NCBI RefSeq assembly: GCF_002159945.1
Contig: NZ_NFJQ01000008.1
Span: forward strand, 62,001-126,000
Reading direction: 5' to 3'
Source of the DNA: Cloacibacillus sp. An23
GTDB lineage: Bacteria; Synergistota; Synergistia; Synergistales; Synergistaceae
DNA length: 64,000 bases
Shown here: one piece after another, positions 1 through 8,278 of the stretch
Position numbering within the stretch: position 1 is the stretch's first letter
Layout of the letters: each line of letters begins with the position of its first letter
Program-made: the position numbers and the translations under genes
The notes under the pieces: model-generated
Told to the model about the DNA's origin: nothing
The model's input: the letters and a program-made list of their open reading frames with translations, nothing else
Databases searched by the model: none

Positions 1-78
1 GATGGCGTGTTGAAAGAAATTAAGGTCAATCCCGGAGAACGTGTGTCTGCCGGAAAAGTATTAGCAATCGTTGAATAA
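1..78 (+). CDS. Biotin/lipoyl carrier domain protein, C-terminal end (partial)
   Basis: The window opens inside this gene; 25 codons and a TAA remain in frame 1. The peptide (DGVLKEIKVNPG, then AGKVLAIVE) matches the last beta strands of a biotinyl/lipoyl attachment domain, the part that follows the AMKM-type lysine. In anaerobes of this kind such a domain usually ends the gamma subunit of a sodium-pumping decarboxylase or an acyl-CoA carboxylase carrier. Which one cannot be told without the upstream sequence. A strong hairpin terminator about 90 bases downstream closes the transcript. Confidence 0.75.
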   Translation, partial: DGVLKEIKVNPGERVSAGKVLAIVE

Positions 79-169
79 ACATTTATTGTATATTATGTAG
101 AAAATTTCAATATAATATTGCTATGTTATTTCTTAATAGCGAACGCTAATTTTTAGCATGGCGATTTGT

Positions 170-200
170 AGAGAGCTTTTATGTAAAGCTCTCTTTTTTA
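170..200 (+). terminator. Rho-independent terminator after carrier-protein gene
   Basis: AGAGAGCTTT and AAAGCTCTCT form a perfect 10-bp stem with a 5-base loop (TATGT), followed directly by a run of T. It lies between the partial carrier gene and the AbrB-family gene. Confidence 0.9.
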
Positions 201-325
201 TAAAAAAAGAGAGTAAATTTACCATATAATGCTTAAATTTCCATTGGCGTGGCTATATAATGTAAATAGTTGCCGTTAAGGTAAGCAAGGCTACATTTTT
301 AGAAATTAAATGGTATTGGTTTATT

Positions 326-1372
326 ATGATAAATATATTTCTGACATTTTGCGCGGGGGGTGCCGCCGCGCTGCTGTTTTTCAAGATGAAGGTCCCCGGC
401 GGGATGCTTATAGGCGCGGTCTGCGGCACTGTCGCTCTTTCGCTTGCCACGGGGCGCGCGGAGATGCCCTTCGCGGCTAAGTTCGTCGCGCAGGTTTCGG
501 CAGGGGCCTTCATCGGGTGCTCCGTGAGCGTTCGCGACATCATGGCGCTGAAGCGTATGCGCGCGCCCGCCGCCGTAGTGATTTTGTCCTTCCTCGCGCT
601 CGATATGATCCTCGGCCTCGCGCTCTACTCCTTCACCTCGCTCGACGCGATAACGGCGCTGCTCAGCGCCGTCCCCGGCGGCATGAGCGACGTGCCGCTG
701 ATAGCCTTCGACATGCACGCGGACGTGGCCGAAGTCGTCGTGCTTCAGTTCGTGCGGCTCTGTATGGGAATAGGCTTTTTCCCGGCGTGGATAGCGTGGA
801 TGTATTCGAGGAAGCGCGGCGGAGCGGCTGAGGCCGCGGCAGAGCCCGATGCGCAGCCGGAGGAAAAGGCCACGCTCACGCCGCTGTCCGTAGCGGCGGC
901 GTTTTTTACGGCGGCGGCCTGCGGCTTCGCGGGGCTGAAGCTCCATGTCCCGGCAGGGGCGTTGGTGTTTTCTATCGCGGGAACGCTCGCGCTGAAGCTG
1001 CTCGGTATTCCAGCCGCTCTGCCGAAGCGGTTCAAGCGTTTCGCGCAGGTGCTCTCCGGCACCTATATCGGATGCTCGATCGGCGCGGAGGCGCTGCGTG
1101 ACATTCCGCAGCTTGTCGTCCCTGCCGTTATCATCGTCGCGGCGTATATGCTGAACGCCTACGCCGCCGGCAATCTGCTTTGCAAGAAATTCGGGATACC
1201 CTTCAAGGAGGCGATGCTGATGGTGCCCCCAGCCGGAGCGAGCGATATGGCGCTCATCTCGGCTGACATAGGCGTTCACAGCCCGTCGCTGGTCGTCATG
1301 CAGATATTCAGGATGCTAATGGCGGCTTCCGTTTTTCCGCAGATTTGCTATCAGATAACCAAGCTGTTTTGA
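326..1372 (+). CDS. AbrB-family (COG3180) integral membrane protein
   Basis: A 348-residue protein made of two homologous membrane halves, about 10 hydrophobic segments in total. Each half carries the family signature: GGMSDVPLIA near residue 112 and GASDMALISA near residue 305, each followed by a VV-x2-Q-x2-R stretch. Members are annotated as AbrB-family transporters or putative ammonia monooxygenases; the true substrate is not established. The ATG at 326 has no clear Shine-Dalgarno sequence. A TATAAT box at 256-261 may be its -10 element. It stands alone between a terminator and a convergent gene. Confidence 0.8.
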   Translation: MINIFLTFCAGGAAALLFFKMKVPGGMLIGAVCGTVALSLATGRAEMPFAAKFVAQVSAGAFIGCSVSVRDIMALKRMRAPAAVVILSFLALDMILGLALYSFTSLDAITALLSAVPGGMSDVPLIAFDMHADVAEVVVLQFVRLCMGIGFFPAWIAWMYSRKRGGAAEAAAEPDAQPEEKATLTPLSVAAAFFTAAACGFAGLKLHVPAGALVFSIAGTLALKLLGIPAALPKRFKRFAQVLSGTYIGCSIGAEALRDIPQLVVPAVIIVAAYMLNAYAAGNLLCKKFGIPFKEAMLMVPPAGASDMALISADIGVHSPSLVVMQIFRMLMAASVFPQICYQITKLF

Positions 1373-1390
1373 TTCGCGCCTCGGCGCTAT

Positions 1391-1975
1391 TCAGCGGGGC
1401 ACCAGCACGGTCAGCGGCGTCTTGTGCAGCCCGTCGGCCTTTATCGCGATTACGTCGAAGGGGACGGGGCATTTTCTTTCGTGGGGGAAGGTAAATGTCA
1501 GCCGCTTCGCGTCTTCGCGGCCGTCGTACGACGCCGAGGCCAGGAAGGCCTTCGCCATGCCGTTTTTAGGGAAGTCCGTGCCGGAGGCGGTTTTTTTCAG
1601 CGCGAACTCTGCTTTCTGCGGGCTGCGCGAGTTCCAGTTGGTCTCGGCGCGGGCGAGCACGGAGAAGCCGTCGCCCTCAGGCGAGAGCGTCACAGAGACG
1701 ACGTTGTGCCCCGGCATCTTCATGTGGTCTATGACGAAGACGGTCTCGCCGTTCTCGCGGATGTAGGCCGCGAGCGGCGGCTCGTCGAGCGCCACGCATG
1801 CCGCGAAAGCGGCGCTCACGGCGAGCGCCTCGCACTGCGCGAGCTCGCGCCGCTCGTATTCTCCTTTAGTGACTATGCGCCAGCCTATGAATACGAACGA
1901 GGCCAGCACTCCGGCGAATATCAGGTATTTTGCGATTTTCTGGGCTATTTCAGACGCGCGTTCTCTCATGCGCAT
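1391..1975 (-). CDS. Hypothetical protein with one N-terminal membrane anchor
   Basis: Not recognised. The 194-residue product has a short basic start, one hydrophobic segment at about residues 17-33 (YLIFAGVLASFVFIGW), and a mainly polar remainder of about 150 residues with no visible motif, so it is probably a membrane-anchored extracytoplasmic protein. It converges on the AbrB gene and diverges from the ClC gene. A perfect TATAAT (1976-1981) touches the first ATG; the second in-frame ATG (codon at 1967-1969) sits where transcription would begin, so the mRNA may be leaderless and the protein two residues shorter. Confidence 0.6.
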   Translation of the reverse strand: MRMRERASEIAQKIAKYLIFAGVLASFVFIGWRIVTKGEYERRELAQCEALAVSAAFAACVALDEPPLAAYIRENGETVFVIDHMKMPGHNVVSVTLSPEGDGFSVLARAETNWNSRSPQKAEFALKKTASGTDFPKNGMAKAFLASASYDGREDAKRLTFTFPHERKCPVPFDVIAIKADGLHKTPLTVLVPR

Positions 1976-2028
1976 ATTATACAGTATTTAATGGCCGGAT
2001 ATGCTAGAATAAAATCCGGTGATGAAGA

Positions 2029-3456
2029 ATGGACGGGACGGGAAATAAAGAAAACGGGGAGGCGGTGCGCATAGACGTGGAGCAGCCGGACGGCGCGGAC
2101 ATCGTGCGCGACGAGGTGTGGCTCATCTGCGCCGTCGCGAAATGGGTGATAATCGCGATAGTCACCGGGCTCGCCGTCGGCCTGGTCGCGGGCGGCTTTC
2201 TGCTCGCGCTGCGCTGGAGCATGGACAAGGCCGCGGCGCTCGGACGCTTCCGCCATCTTCTGCTCTTTCCTGGGCTGTTTGTCAGCTATTTCCTCGTGCG
2301 GCTGCTCGCGCCGCAGTCCGCGGGGCACGGTACCGAGGCCGTCATAGACGCTATACACAACAGACGGCGCACCGTGATAGACGTGAAGGCCGTGCCGGTC
2401 AAGATAGCCGCTACGATAGCGACTATCGCGTCGGGCGGCTCCGTAGGCATCGAGGGGCCATGCGCGCAGATCGGCTCCGGCGTCTCATACGTCCTCGGCA
2501 AAATCTTCGATCTCGACGAATCCGACCTGAAAAAAATTATAATCTGCGGCATCGCGGCGGGCTTTTGCGCCGTCTTCAGCACTCCAGTCACAGGCGCGAT
2601 ATTCGCCGTCGAGGTGCTCTTCGTCGGACAGATATTCTACGACGTTCTTTTTCCGTCGCTGATAAGCGGCATCGTCGGCTATTTCACGGCCGCCGCGATG
2701 GGCGCGGGCCACGCGTCCGGCGTGACCGTCACGGTGCCCGAGCTCGGCCCGTGGGCCCTCGCCTCTTCGCTCGCCGCAGGGATATTCTTCGGCGTTATTG
2801 CGATAGCGGACATCGAGGGCATCCACCTGGCTAAAAAAGCGTTCGCGCGCTTCGGCGTTACGGGGTGGAAGCGTCCGCTCGCGGGCGCGGTCCTGCTGCT
2901 CGCCATAGGGATGCTGTTCGGCGGCGATTTCCTCGGCCTCGGCAGCGACGCTATATGGGCGATGGTGGCGGGGGACGAAAGCCTGCCTCTCGGCTTCGCC
3001 GTCAAAATAGCCGCGATGGGCATAACGCTGGCTGCGGGAGGCTGCGGCGGCGAAATTACTCCGACATTCTTCATCGGCGCCTCCGCCGGCCTGCTCTTCG
3101 CCGCCGTCTTCGGCCTCGACCCGTCCTTCTGCGCCGCGCTCGGCGTCTGCTCCGTCCTCGCCGCATCGACGAACACGCCGATATCCGGCACGCTCTTCGC
3201 AATGGAGCTCTTCGGCGCGCAGATAGCCGCCTTCGCTGGCGTCGCCTGCGCCGTATCATACCTAGTGGTCGGACACAGAAGCCTCTACCCGACTCAGGTG
3301 CTGCTTTCTCCTAAATCCCGAGCATTCTCCATAAGGCGCACGGAGCGCGGCGAACGCCTCGTAAGGCGTTTCGACAGCATATCGCTGCGCCGCATCGCCA
3401 AATTCTACGCGGAACGCATAATAAGCGGAATAATCGAAAGGAGGCGCGCGAAATAA
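2029..3456 (+). CDS. ClC-type chloride channel/transporter
   Basis: A 475-residue polytopic protein of the voltage-gated chloride channel family. The filter and gate motif GSVGIEGP is present with the gating glutamate (near residue 145). The late filter motif reads GGEITP in place of the usual GxFxP, and the early GSGIP loop is replaced by AGHGTE, a variant seen in distant bacterial ClCs. Whether it is a channel or a proton antiporter cannot be told. The C-terminal 60 residues are basic and cytoplasmic, with no CBS domains. The stop is 1 base from the start of the next gene, so the two are probably co-transcribed. Confidence 0.88.
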   Translation: MDGTGNKENGEAVRIDVEQPDGADIVRDEVWLICAVAKWVIIAIVTGLAVGLVAGGFLLALRWSMDKAAALGRFRHLLLFPGLFVSYFLVRLLAPQSAGHGTEAVIDAIHNRRRTVIDVKAVPVKIAATIATIASGGSVGIEGPCAQIGSGVSYVLGKIFDLDESDLKKIIICGIAAGFCAVFSTPVTGAIFAVEVLFVGQIFYDVLFPSLISGIVGYFTAAAMGAGHASGVTVTVPELGPWALASSLAAGIFFGVIAIADIEGIHLAKKAFARFGVTGWKRPLAGAVLLLAIGMLFGGDFLGLGSDAIWAMVAGDESLPLGFAVKIAAMGITLAAGGCGGEITPTFFIGASAGLLFAAVFGLDPSFCAALGVCSVLAASTNTPISGTLFAMELFGAQIAAFAGVACAVSYLVVGHRSLYPTQVLLSPKSRAFSIRRTERGERLVRRFDSISLRRIAKFYAERIISGIIERRRAK

Positions 3457-3457
3457 G

Positions 3458-3718
3458 ATGCGCAAAACTCTGAACATGATCCTTACGGCGCTCGCGGCGG
3501 CCGTAATGATGGCGTGGATATGGAAATTCTTCGGCCCGGGCGGAGCGGAGGCGCGGCGCGCGGGAGGCGCGCTGCTCGGCGGCGCGGGCACGAGCTTCGG
3601 CGGGCTGCTCTGGATATCCGTCTCGGTCGTCTGCCTCGGTTACCTGCTATGGCGGTTCATGAGCTGGTTCTTCTGGCACAAATACTTCCGCGAAGACCCG
3701 CCCGACAGGGAAGATTAA
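3458..3718 (+). CDS. Small two-helix membrane protein
   Basis: Not recognised. The 86-residue product has one hydrophobic helix at about residues 5-24 and another at about 49-70 (LLWISVSVVCLGYLLWRFMSWF), separated by a Gly/Ala-rich stretch, and a charged C-terminus (EDPPDRED). Its ATG lies 1 base after the ClC stop, which implies translational coupling and a possible accessory role for that transporter (inference). Confidence 0.6.
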   Translation: MRKTLNMILTALAAAVMMAWIWKFFGPGGAEARRAGGALLGGAGTSFGGLLWISVSVVCLGYLLWRFMSWFFWHKYFREDPPDRED

Positions 3719-3745
3719 AAAAGCCCGCCCCGTTAGGAGGCGAGC
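3717..3745 (-). terminator. Terminator of DUF3343 gene, overlapping its 3' end
   Basis: On the minus strand GCTCGCC and GGCGGGC form a 7-bp stem (one G-T pair) followed by TTTTTT. The left arm lies inside the last codons of the DUF3343 gene. Confidence 0.7.
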
Positions 3746-3954
3746 TCGTGGTACTCCGCGACCTCTATAGCCTTGTCCGCGACGACGGCCTCCACCTTCC
3801 CGCGGTCGCCGCACGGATAACTGCACGCCAGCCCGCAGCTCGCGGAAATCTGGCGCGGCACCGGGATTATCTTCACGTTGAGCCCGGCGGCGCGGCAGGC
3901 CTTCTCGAAGAAAAGCGCCATGTGCGTCGTGTCGAAAGTTGCGAGACATTCCAT
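3733..3954 (-). CDS. DUF3343 protein (putative Se/S carrier-like)
   Basis: A 73-residue protein. The start MECLATFDTTHMAL and the cysteine pair in SCGLACSYPCG match the DUF3343 family, small proteins proposed to carry selenium or sulfur and often found in selenium-using anaerobes. I chose the ATG at 3954 over the upstream one at 4002 because GGAGGG precedes it at good spacing and the family starts there. The presence of two UGA-encoded selenoproteins in the same window fits a selenium link, but the function is not proven for the family. Confidence 0.75.
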   Translation of the reverse strand: MECLATFDTTHMALFFEKACRAAGLNVKIIPVPRQISASCGLACSYPCGDRGKVEAVVADKAIEVAEYHELAS

Positions 3955-4185
3955 TCCTGCATCCCTCCGCGTAAAAAACTCGCATCTACATATTTTTACC
4001 ACATCTTTCCGTTATTATAAACAACGGGGAGACGCTATTGTGCAGGAATACAAAGCGCGGCGGCGTCCGCGCGCCCCGCTCCGCGTTCGGCACGTGGACG
4101 TAAAGACGAAAACGGGGTAAAATACTCGGGTCAGTCAGAGAGGGGATAGCGGATTTATCCTCAAACTCAAGAGGAGGAAACTTGA

Positions 4186-4617
4186 ATGGCATTGAAAAAA
4201 ACGCTTACGGTAATGTTAGCCGCTCTGTCGGCTCTCGTCCTCGCCGGTTCCGCCTTCGCGGCGGACGTAGTCGGCACCATCGACACACAGCAGGTAATGT
4301 TCCAGCATCCTAAGTTCCAGCAGGTGCAGCGCCAGGTGCGCGACGTGACCGACAAGCTCCAGAAGGAAGCGCAGACCGCCATCGACAAAGAATCGGACAA
4401 CAAGAAAAAAGCCGACATCTACCAGGCGAAGCGCCAGGAGCTCGCACAGGAAGAGAGAAAGCTCATGGAGCCGCTCTTCAAGGAAATCAACCTCGCCATG
4501 CGCACGGTCGCCAATCAGAAGAAACTCACCGTCGTCATGGACAAGGGCGTAGTCTTCTACGGCGGAGTGGACATCACCAACGACGTCATAACCGAGCTCA
4601 AAAAGAGCGCGAAGTAA
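4186..4617 (+). CDS. OmpH/Skp-family periplasmic chaperone
   Basis: A 143-residue exported protein with a clear Sec signal peptide: KK near the start, a hydrophobic core (LTVMLAALSALVLAG) and an AFA-AD cleavage site near residue 25. The mature part begins with the family strand VVGTIDTQQVMFQHP, continues as a long charged helix (about residues 45-110), and ends in a beta segment (LTVVMDKGVVFYGGVDITNDV). Skp/OmpH proteins hold unfolded outer-membrane proteins in the periplasm, so this supports a diderm envelope. A GAGGAGG ribosome site precedes the ATG and a terminator follows. Confidence 0.88.
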   Translation: MALKKTLTVMLAALSALVLAGSAFAADVVGTIDTQQVMFQHPKFQQVQRQVRDVTDKLQKEAQTAIDKESDNKKKADIYQAKRQELAQEERKLMEPLFKEINLAMRTVANQKKLTVVMDKGVVFYGGVDITNDVITELKKSAK

Positions 4618-4638
4618 CGCGCCGGAAAGAAGATAAAA

Positions 4639-4668
4639 AACGGCGGTCCGCAGGGGCCGCCGTTTTGC
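4639..4668 (+). terminator. Terminator after ompH
   Basis: AACGGCGG and CCGCCGTT pair across a 10-base loop and are followed by TTTTG. Confidence 0.8.
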
Positions 4669-4710
4669 TATACTAAGGCCGGACGCAAAAACAACAACGG
4701 AGGTGCCGCA

Positions 4711-5208
4711 ATGGCAGAAAACATCAACATAAGCGCAGTACAGATAGACATACCCGAAGAGGCCAACGTCATAGTGGGGCAGAGCCACTTCATCAAAACA
4801 GTCGAAGACATATACGAGGCGATGGCGACAGCCGCGCCCTGCATAGAATTCGGCGTCGCATTCTGCGAGGCGTCGGGCGACTGCCTCATACGCCACGACG
4901 GCAACAACGCGGAAATGGAAAAATGCGCGATAGAAAACGCGCAGAAAATGAACGCGGGGCATACATTCATCATCGTCATGCGCAAAGGCTACCCCATCAA
5001 CGTGCTGGGCAGAATAAAAGACGTGCAGGAAGTCTGCCGCATATTCGCCGCCACCGCCAACCCGCTTCAGGTACTCGTCGCCGAAAGCGCGCAGGGCCGC
5101 GGCGTCATAGGCGTCATCGACGGCTTCCCCACCAAGGGCGTCGAAGACGAAAAAGGCGCGGAGTGGCGCGTGTCGCTGCTGCGCGACATAATCGGGTACA
5201 AGAGATAA
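4711..5208 (+). CDS. Adenosine-specific kinase family protein (COG1839)
   Basis: A 165-residue protein that matches the small, cytosolic adenosine-specific kinase family (former DUF355) along its length, with conserved stretches [35 protein letters not shown] and [17 protein letters not shown]. Structural members bind adenosine or AMP, and the family is common in archaea and anaerobic bacteria; the cellular role is not settled. A GGAGG site lies 8 bases before the ATG. It is monocistronic, set off by a terminator upstream and a long intergenic stretch downstream. Confidence 0.85.
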   Translation: MAENINISAVQIDIPEEANVIVGQSHFIKTVEDIYEAMATAAPCIEFGVAFCEASGDCLIRHDGNNAEMEKCAIENAQKMNAGHTFIIVMRKGYPINVLGRIKDVQEVCRIFAATANPLQVLVAESAQGRGVIGVIDGFPTKGVEDEKGAEWRVSLLRDIIGYKR

Positions 5209-5862
5209 AGCTTCCGCGCTCCGCGTTTGAAAAGCGCGGCGCGCCTCCTTTCCGTAATTACATTAAATCTGCAATCCAGACGACGCAGCGTCCCTTCGCG
5301 GCCCCCGCGCCAGGCTTCGTCAGAAATACCCACATGACGATGAATATCCCGCCGCGCAAAACATGAAAGGCCACGAAATCTATAACAGGAGCAGCACGTT
5401 GCCCATAATGCACAGGGATGCCGCCGCTTTTCTCGTCATTCCGCGCTTGACGCGAAATCTGGCGGCTTTATAGTCATTTAACTTTTTATAAGAACTATGT
5501 CGTCCCCCCCAACGCCCGTGTGCCCGATGAAGCGGGGCAGACTCTGCGGACCATCAGCGACGTACTACGTAATCTAAAATATTATGGCTATATCGCTTCT
5601 GCTTTAGCCTCGGTGCTTAAGACTGAGGTTCCGCGCAGAAGATTCGCGGAACGACGGTATTTTTATGTAAAAGTTAAAATACTACGAGCTTCCGAGACTT
5701 CACGTGTCCGAAGCCTTCAGTCCTTGCGTACATCGCGAGGTGACGGAAGGTGTACGAGCCCTTCCTTACATTGGTGAATATGCCGCTGCGCAAAGTAATA
5801 GAGAGCCAATTCGGAATCCCCGGCGTGAGCACGCCGCGCTAGCCGTCGGAGCGCTTTGCAGT
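5209..5862. other. Intergenic region, no gene seen
   Basis: About 650 bases between convergent genes. The short frames here have no recognisable product or ribosome site. The one feature I can support is a repeat at about 5479-5675 that recurs at 55607-55796 (listed separately). Confidence 0.6.
5479..5675 (+). repeat. Dispersed intergenic repeat, copy A
   Basis: About 190 bases that align with 55607-55796 in the same orientation. Shared blocks in order are: ACTTTTTATAA, a GCCCG-TGAA-CGGGGC block, CGTA..CGTAA, ATATCGCTTC-TTTAG, and the best conserved tail AGAAGATTC-CGGAACGACGG followed by TTTTTATG-AAAAG. Both copies are intergenic and diverged. No transposase is present. It may be a non-autonomous element or a structured RNA. 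Confidence 0.6.
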
Positions 5863-7296
5863 TCACCGCTGCTTCGCCGGGACGTGTCTTTTTGCCGAGA
5901 GCAGGCCGCAGAAGGCGAAGGCCGCCGATACGGCGAGGCCGGCGAAGAGCGGGTCGCCGGGCATACGTGCGAAGGCCCACGCGAGCATCGCGGTGAGGCC
6001 GCCGCAGCAGGAGCCGAGCGCCCATTTCGGCGGGAGCGCGCCGGGCCTGAGCACGGCGAGGACGAACGGGATGAAGCTGCCCGCGCCGCGGAGTCCCATG
6101 CTGAGGAAGCTCCATTCGAGTATCATCGTGCCGGTCGTCGCCGCGCCTATGAGCGCGGCGATTACGGCCATGACGGCGACGAGGCGCTTTTCCGTAAGCG
6201 ATGCGGCTGCGCGCGCGAGCGACGGTGCGAGCCCTTTCCCACCGGTTTTCTCAAGATAGCGGGCCAGCCTCTCGCGCGGCAGGAGGTTTTTCACTATATT
6301 GGTGGCGATGCCGAGCGTCAGCCCCGCCGCGCAGCCGACGACTGTTATGACTATAGCGCCCCACAGCAGGCCGCCGAGCAGAGGCGGAAAAGAGTCCATG
6401 ATGAACCACGAGAGCGCCTGGTCGGGGCGCACCTCAACGCCGCGCGCGCGGACGGAGAGGCCGACCGCCGTGCCGAGCAGCCCCATCGGCGGCATGAGCA
6501 GCGCCGAGGCGAACGCGCCGCGTCTCGCCGCGTGCAGGTTTTTAGCTGCGGCGAAGGATTGTATGTATATCTGCGTAGTGAATACCCCGACTATCATCGA
6601 GGCGAGATATCCGGCCTCAGGGACGAAGCCGCGCCCGAAGGGGTTGAACCACGGCTGGAAGGGCAGGCTCCGCCTTATCTCCGCCATCCCTCCGCCGCCT
6701 AGTGCGGCGAAAGCGCAGAGTGTGAGCGCCGCGTAGAGCACGGCTATCTTCGCCTCTCCGAGCTTAGAGAAGCTTTTCATGCCGCCGAAGGCTATGAAGC
6801 CTCCTATAGAGAGGGCCGCGACCAGCGCCGCCGATGGTGCGGAAAGCGGCAGAACGCCTCTGATCAGCGCGATGCAGGATAAGAACTGCGCGCATATTGA
6901 GATGAAGGTGCCGAGCGAGGAGGCCGCGGTCGCGGCGAATTCTATCGCTCCGCCGCAGCGTCCGCCTCCGTAGCTCGCGCCGAGGTAGTCGGCTATCGTC
7001 GTTATGCGCGCCCTCCGCAGCGGGACGGCGAAACGCAGGCCGAGCAGCAGGCAGCCTATGCCGCCGCCGAGGGTGAACCACCACGCCGTCATGCCGTAGC
7101 TGTAGGCCATCTGGACTGTGCCTACCGTGGATGCACCGCCGACAAGCGCGCCGAGCAGTATGCCGGTCACACCGGCGGCTCCGGCCTTCCTTCCGCCGAG
7201 GCTGTAATCTTTTTTCGGGCCTCGTCCGCTTATCGCCACACCGGCGGCGAAGAAGAGCGCGAGCAGAGCGCAGGCCGATATGCAGAACGACGTCAT
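5863..7296 (-). CDS. Sodium:solute symporter (SSF) family transporter
   Basis: A 477-residue polytopic protein with about 13 hydrophobic segments. Near the N-terminus it has DYSLGGRKAGAAGVTGILLGALVGGASTVG, the SSF hallmark (helix 1 with the Gly/Ser-rich sodium-site region), then TTIADYLGASYGG and SKLGEAKIAVLYA. This family imports solutes with sodium: sugars, proline, pantothenate or carboxylates; the substrate cannot be read from sequence. The ATG at 7296 has a modest GGGAAGTGG upstream. It stands alone and diverges from the sensory module that starts at 7461. Confidence 0.85.
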   Translation of the reverse strand: MTSFCISACALLALFFAAGVAISGRGPKKDYSLGGRKAGAAGVTGILLGALVGGASTVGTVQMAYSYGMTAWWFTLGGGIGCLLLGLRFAVPLRRARITTIADYLGASYGGGRCGGAIEFAATAASSLGTFISICAQFLSCIALIRGVLPLSAPSAALVAALSIGGFIAFGGMKSFSKLGEAKIAVLYAALTLCAFAALGGGGMAEIRRSLPFQPWFNPFGRGFVPEAGYLASMIVGVFTTQIYIQSFAAAKNLHAARRGAFASALLMPPMGLLGTAVGLSVRARGVEVRPDQALSWFIMDSFPPLLGGLLWGAIVITVVGCAAGLTLGIATNIVKNLLPRERLARYLEKTGGKGLAPSLARAAASLTEKRLVAVMAVIAALIGAATTGTMILEWSFLSMGLRGAGSFIPFVLAVLRPGALPPKWALGSCCGGLTAMLAWAFARMPGDPLFAGLAVSAAFAFCGLLSAKRHVPAKQR

Positions 7297-7367
7297 TGAC
7301 GACCACTTCCCGCGATGATTTTCTTAATATATTATACCCTCGCGCCTCTTATGAGCGGCATCCGCAC

Positions 7368-7395
7368 TTGTTTTTCTCACTTCTCTTTGTTATTC
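7368..7395 (+). promoter_or_regulatory. Probable promoter of the DRTGG/hydrogenase-like module
   Basis: TTGTTT (7368-7373) and TTATTC (7390-7395) with a 16-base spacer lie about 65 bases before the first gene. The match to consensus is moderate. Confidence 0.4.
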
Positions 7396-7460
7396 TTTAC
7401 ACAATGAGTTTGAACTCTGGGGTCAGCATATACGACAAGCTTTCAGGAGGCAGGATTAAG

Positions 7461-7823
7461 ATGACTTTGCAAGAGCTGGCATCTTTGCTGGATGCCAAAA
7501 ACGTCTCTACGTCGGATGATCTTAACAGCATTATTGTCAACAACGCCTATGCGTGCGACCTGATGAGCGACGTACTGGCGTTCTGCACGCCGGGGTCGCT
7601 GCTTCTCACGGGGCTGACGAACGTCCAGATCGTGCGCACGGCGCAGATGCTGGACATTCCCGCCATAGTCTTCGTGCGCGGCAAGAGGCCGCTCGAGGAG
7701 ACGATTCAGCTCGCCGGTGAGAACGGCATCCCGATACTTCTGACGCGGTACAGTATGTTCGAAGCCTGCGGCATTTTGTTCGCGAAGGGCATGAAGCCCT
7801 GCCACGACATTCAGGAGATTTAG
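7461..7823 (+). CDS. DRTGG-domain protein 1
   Basis: A 120-residue protein with the DRTGG-type fold: TLQELASLLDAKNVS at the start, a central VVNNAYACDLMSDVLAF-like segment, then GLTNVQIVRTAQMLDIPAIVFVRGK and a GIPILLTRYSMFE end. DRTGG domains are small presumed ligand- or nucleotide-sensing modules, also found next to CBS domains. I chose the ATG at 7461, preceded by AGGAGG, over longer upstream frames. It is first of five closely spaced genes (7461-10699); in Thermotoga a similar group sits beside hydrogenase genes. Confidence 0.8.
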   Translation: MTLQELASLLDAKNVSTSDDLNSIIVNNAYACDLMSDVLAFCTPGSLLLTGLTNVQIVRTAQMLDIPAIVFVRGKRPLEETIQLAGENGIPILLTRYSMFEACGILFAKGMKPCHDIQEI

Positions 7824-7826
7824 GCC

Positions 7827-8258
7827 ATGGGAGCCCCTGTCTGTCTCGAATACAGAATTGAGGGCAACGATTTTATGGTCGCGGGCGCGGCCTCGAACAA
7901 TATAAAAAACACCCTCAAAATGCTCGGCATAAACTCCGGTATCTGCCGCAGGGTTGCGATAATCACCTACGAGGCGGAGATAAATCTCGTCATACACGCG
8001 GGAGGGGGAGTGCTGAAAGCGGATATTTTCGAAGACCACGTCGTGCTTATCGCGGAGGACGAAGGCCCCGGGATAGCGGACATAGATAAAGCGATGACGG
8101 AAGGCTTCACGACGGCGAGCGACCAGGCCAGAGAGATGGGCTTCGGTGCCGGTATGGGGCTGCCGAATATAAAACGCAACAGCGACGTTTTCAATATAGA
8201 ATCCGAGGTCGGGAAAGGTACGACTCTGACCTGTACCGTCTTTTTCAATAAAAATTAG
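7827..8258 (+). CDS. RsbW-like ATP-binding regulatory protein (anti-sigma-type kinase fold)
   Basis: A 143-residue GHKL ATPase of the RsbW/SpoIIAB group. The N box is EAEINLVIHAGGG, the G1 box DEGPGIADIDKAM, the G2 region GFGAGMGLPNIKR and the end GKGTTLTCTVFF. RsbW-type proteins phosphorylate an anti-sigma antagonist or bind a sigma factor; no partner (STAS protein or sigma factor) is encoded nearby, so the partner may be one of the module's own DRTGG or Fe-S proteins (inference). It starts 3 bases after the DRTGG protein ends. Confidence 0.82.
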   Translation: MGAPVCLEYRIEGNDFMVAGAASNNIKNTLKMLGINSGICRRVAIITYEAEINLVIHAGGGVLKADIFEDHVVLIAEDEGPGIADIDKAMTEGFTTASDQAREMGFGAGMGLPNIKRNSDVFNIESEVGKGTTLTCTVFFNKN

Positions 8259-8278
8259 ACGCGGGAGGAGGGAGTCAC

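Noticed and set aside
5520-5777. An 85-codon frame in the gap after the adenosine kinase gene
   Set aside because: It covers the dispersed repeat; the other repeat copy does not conserve the frame.
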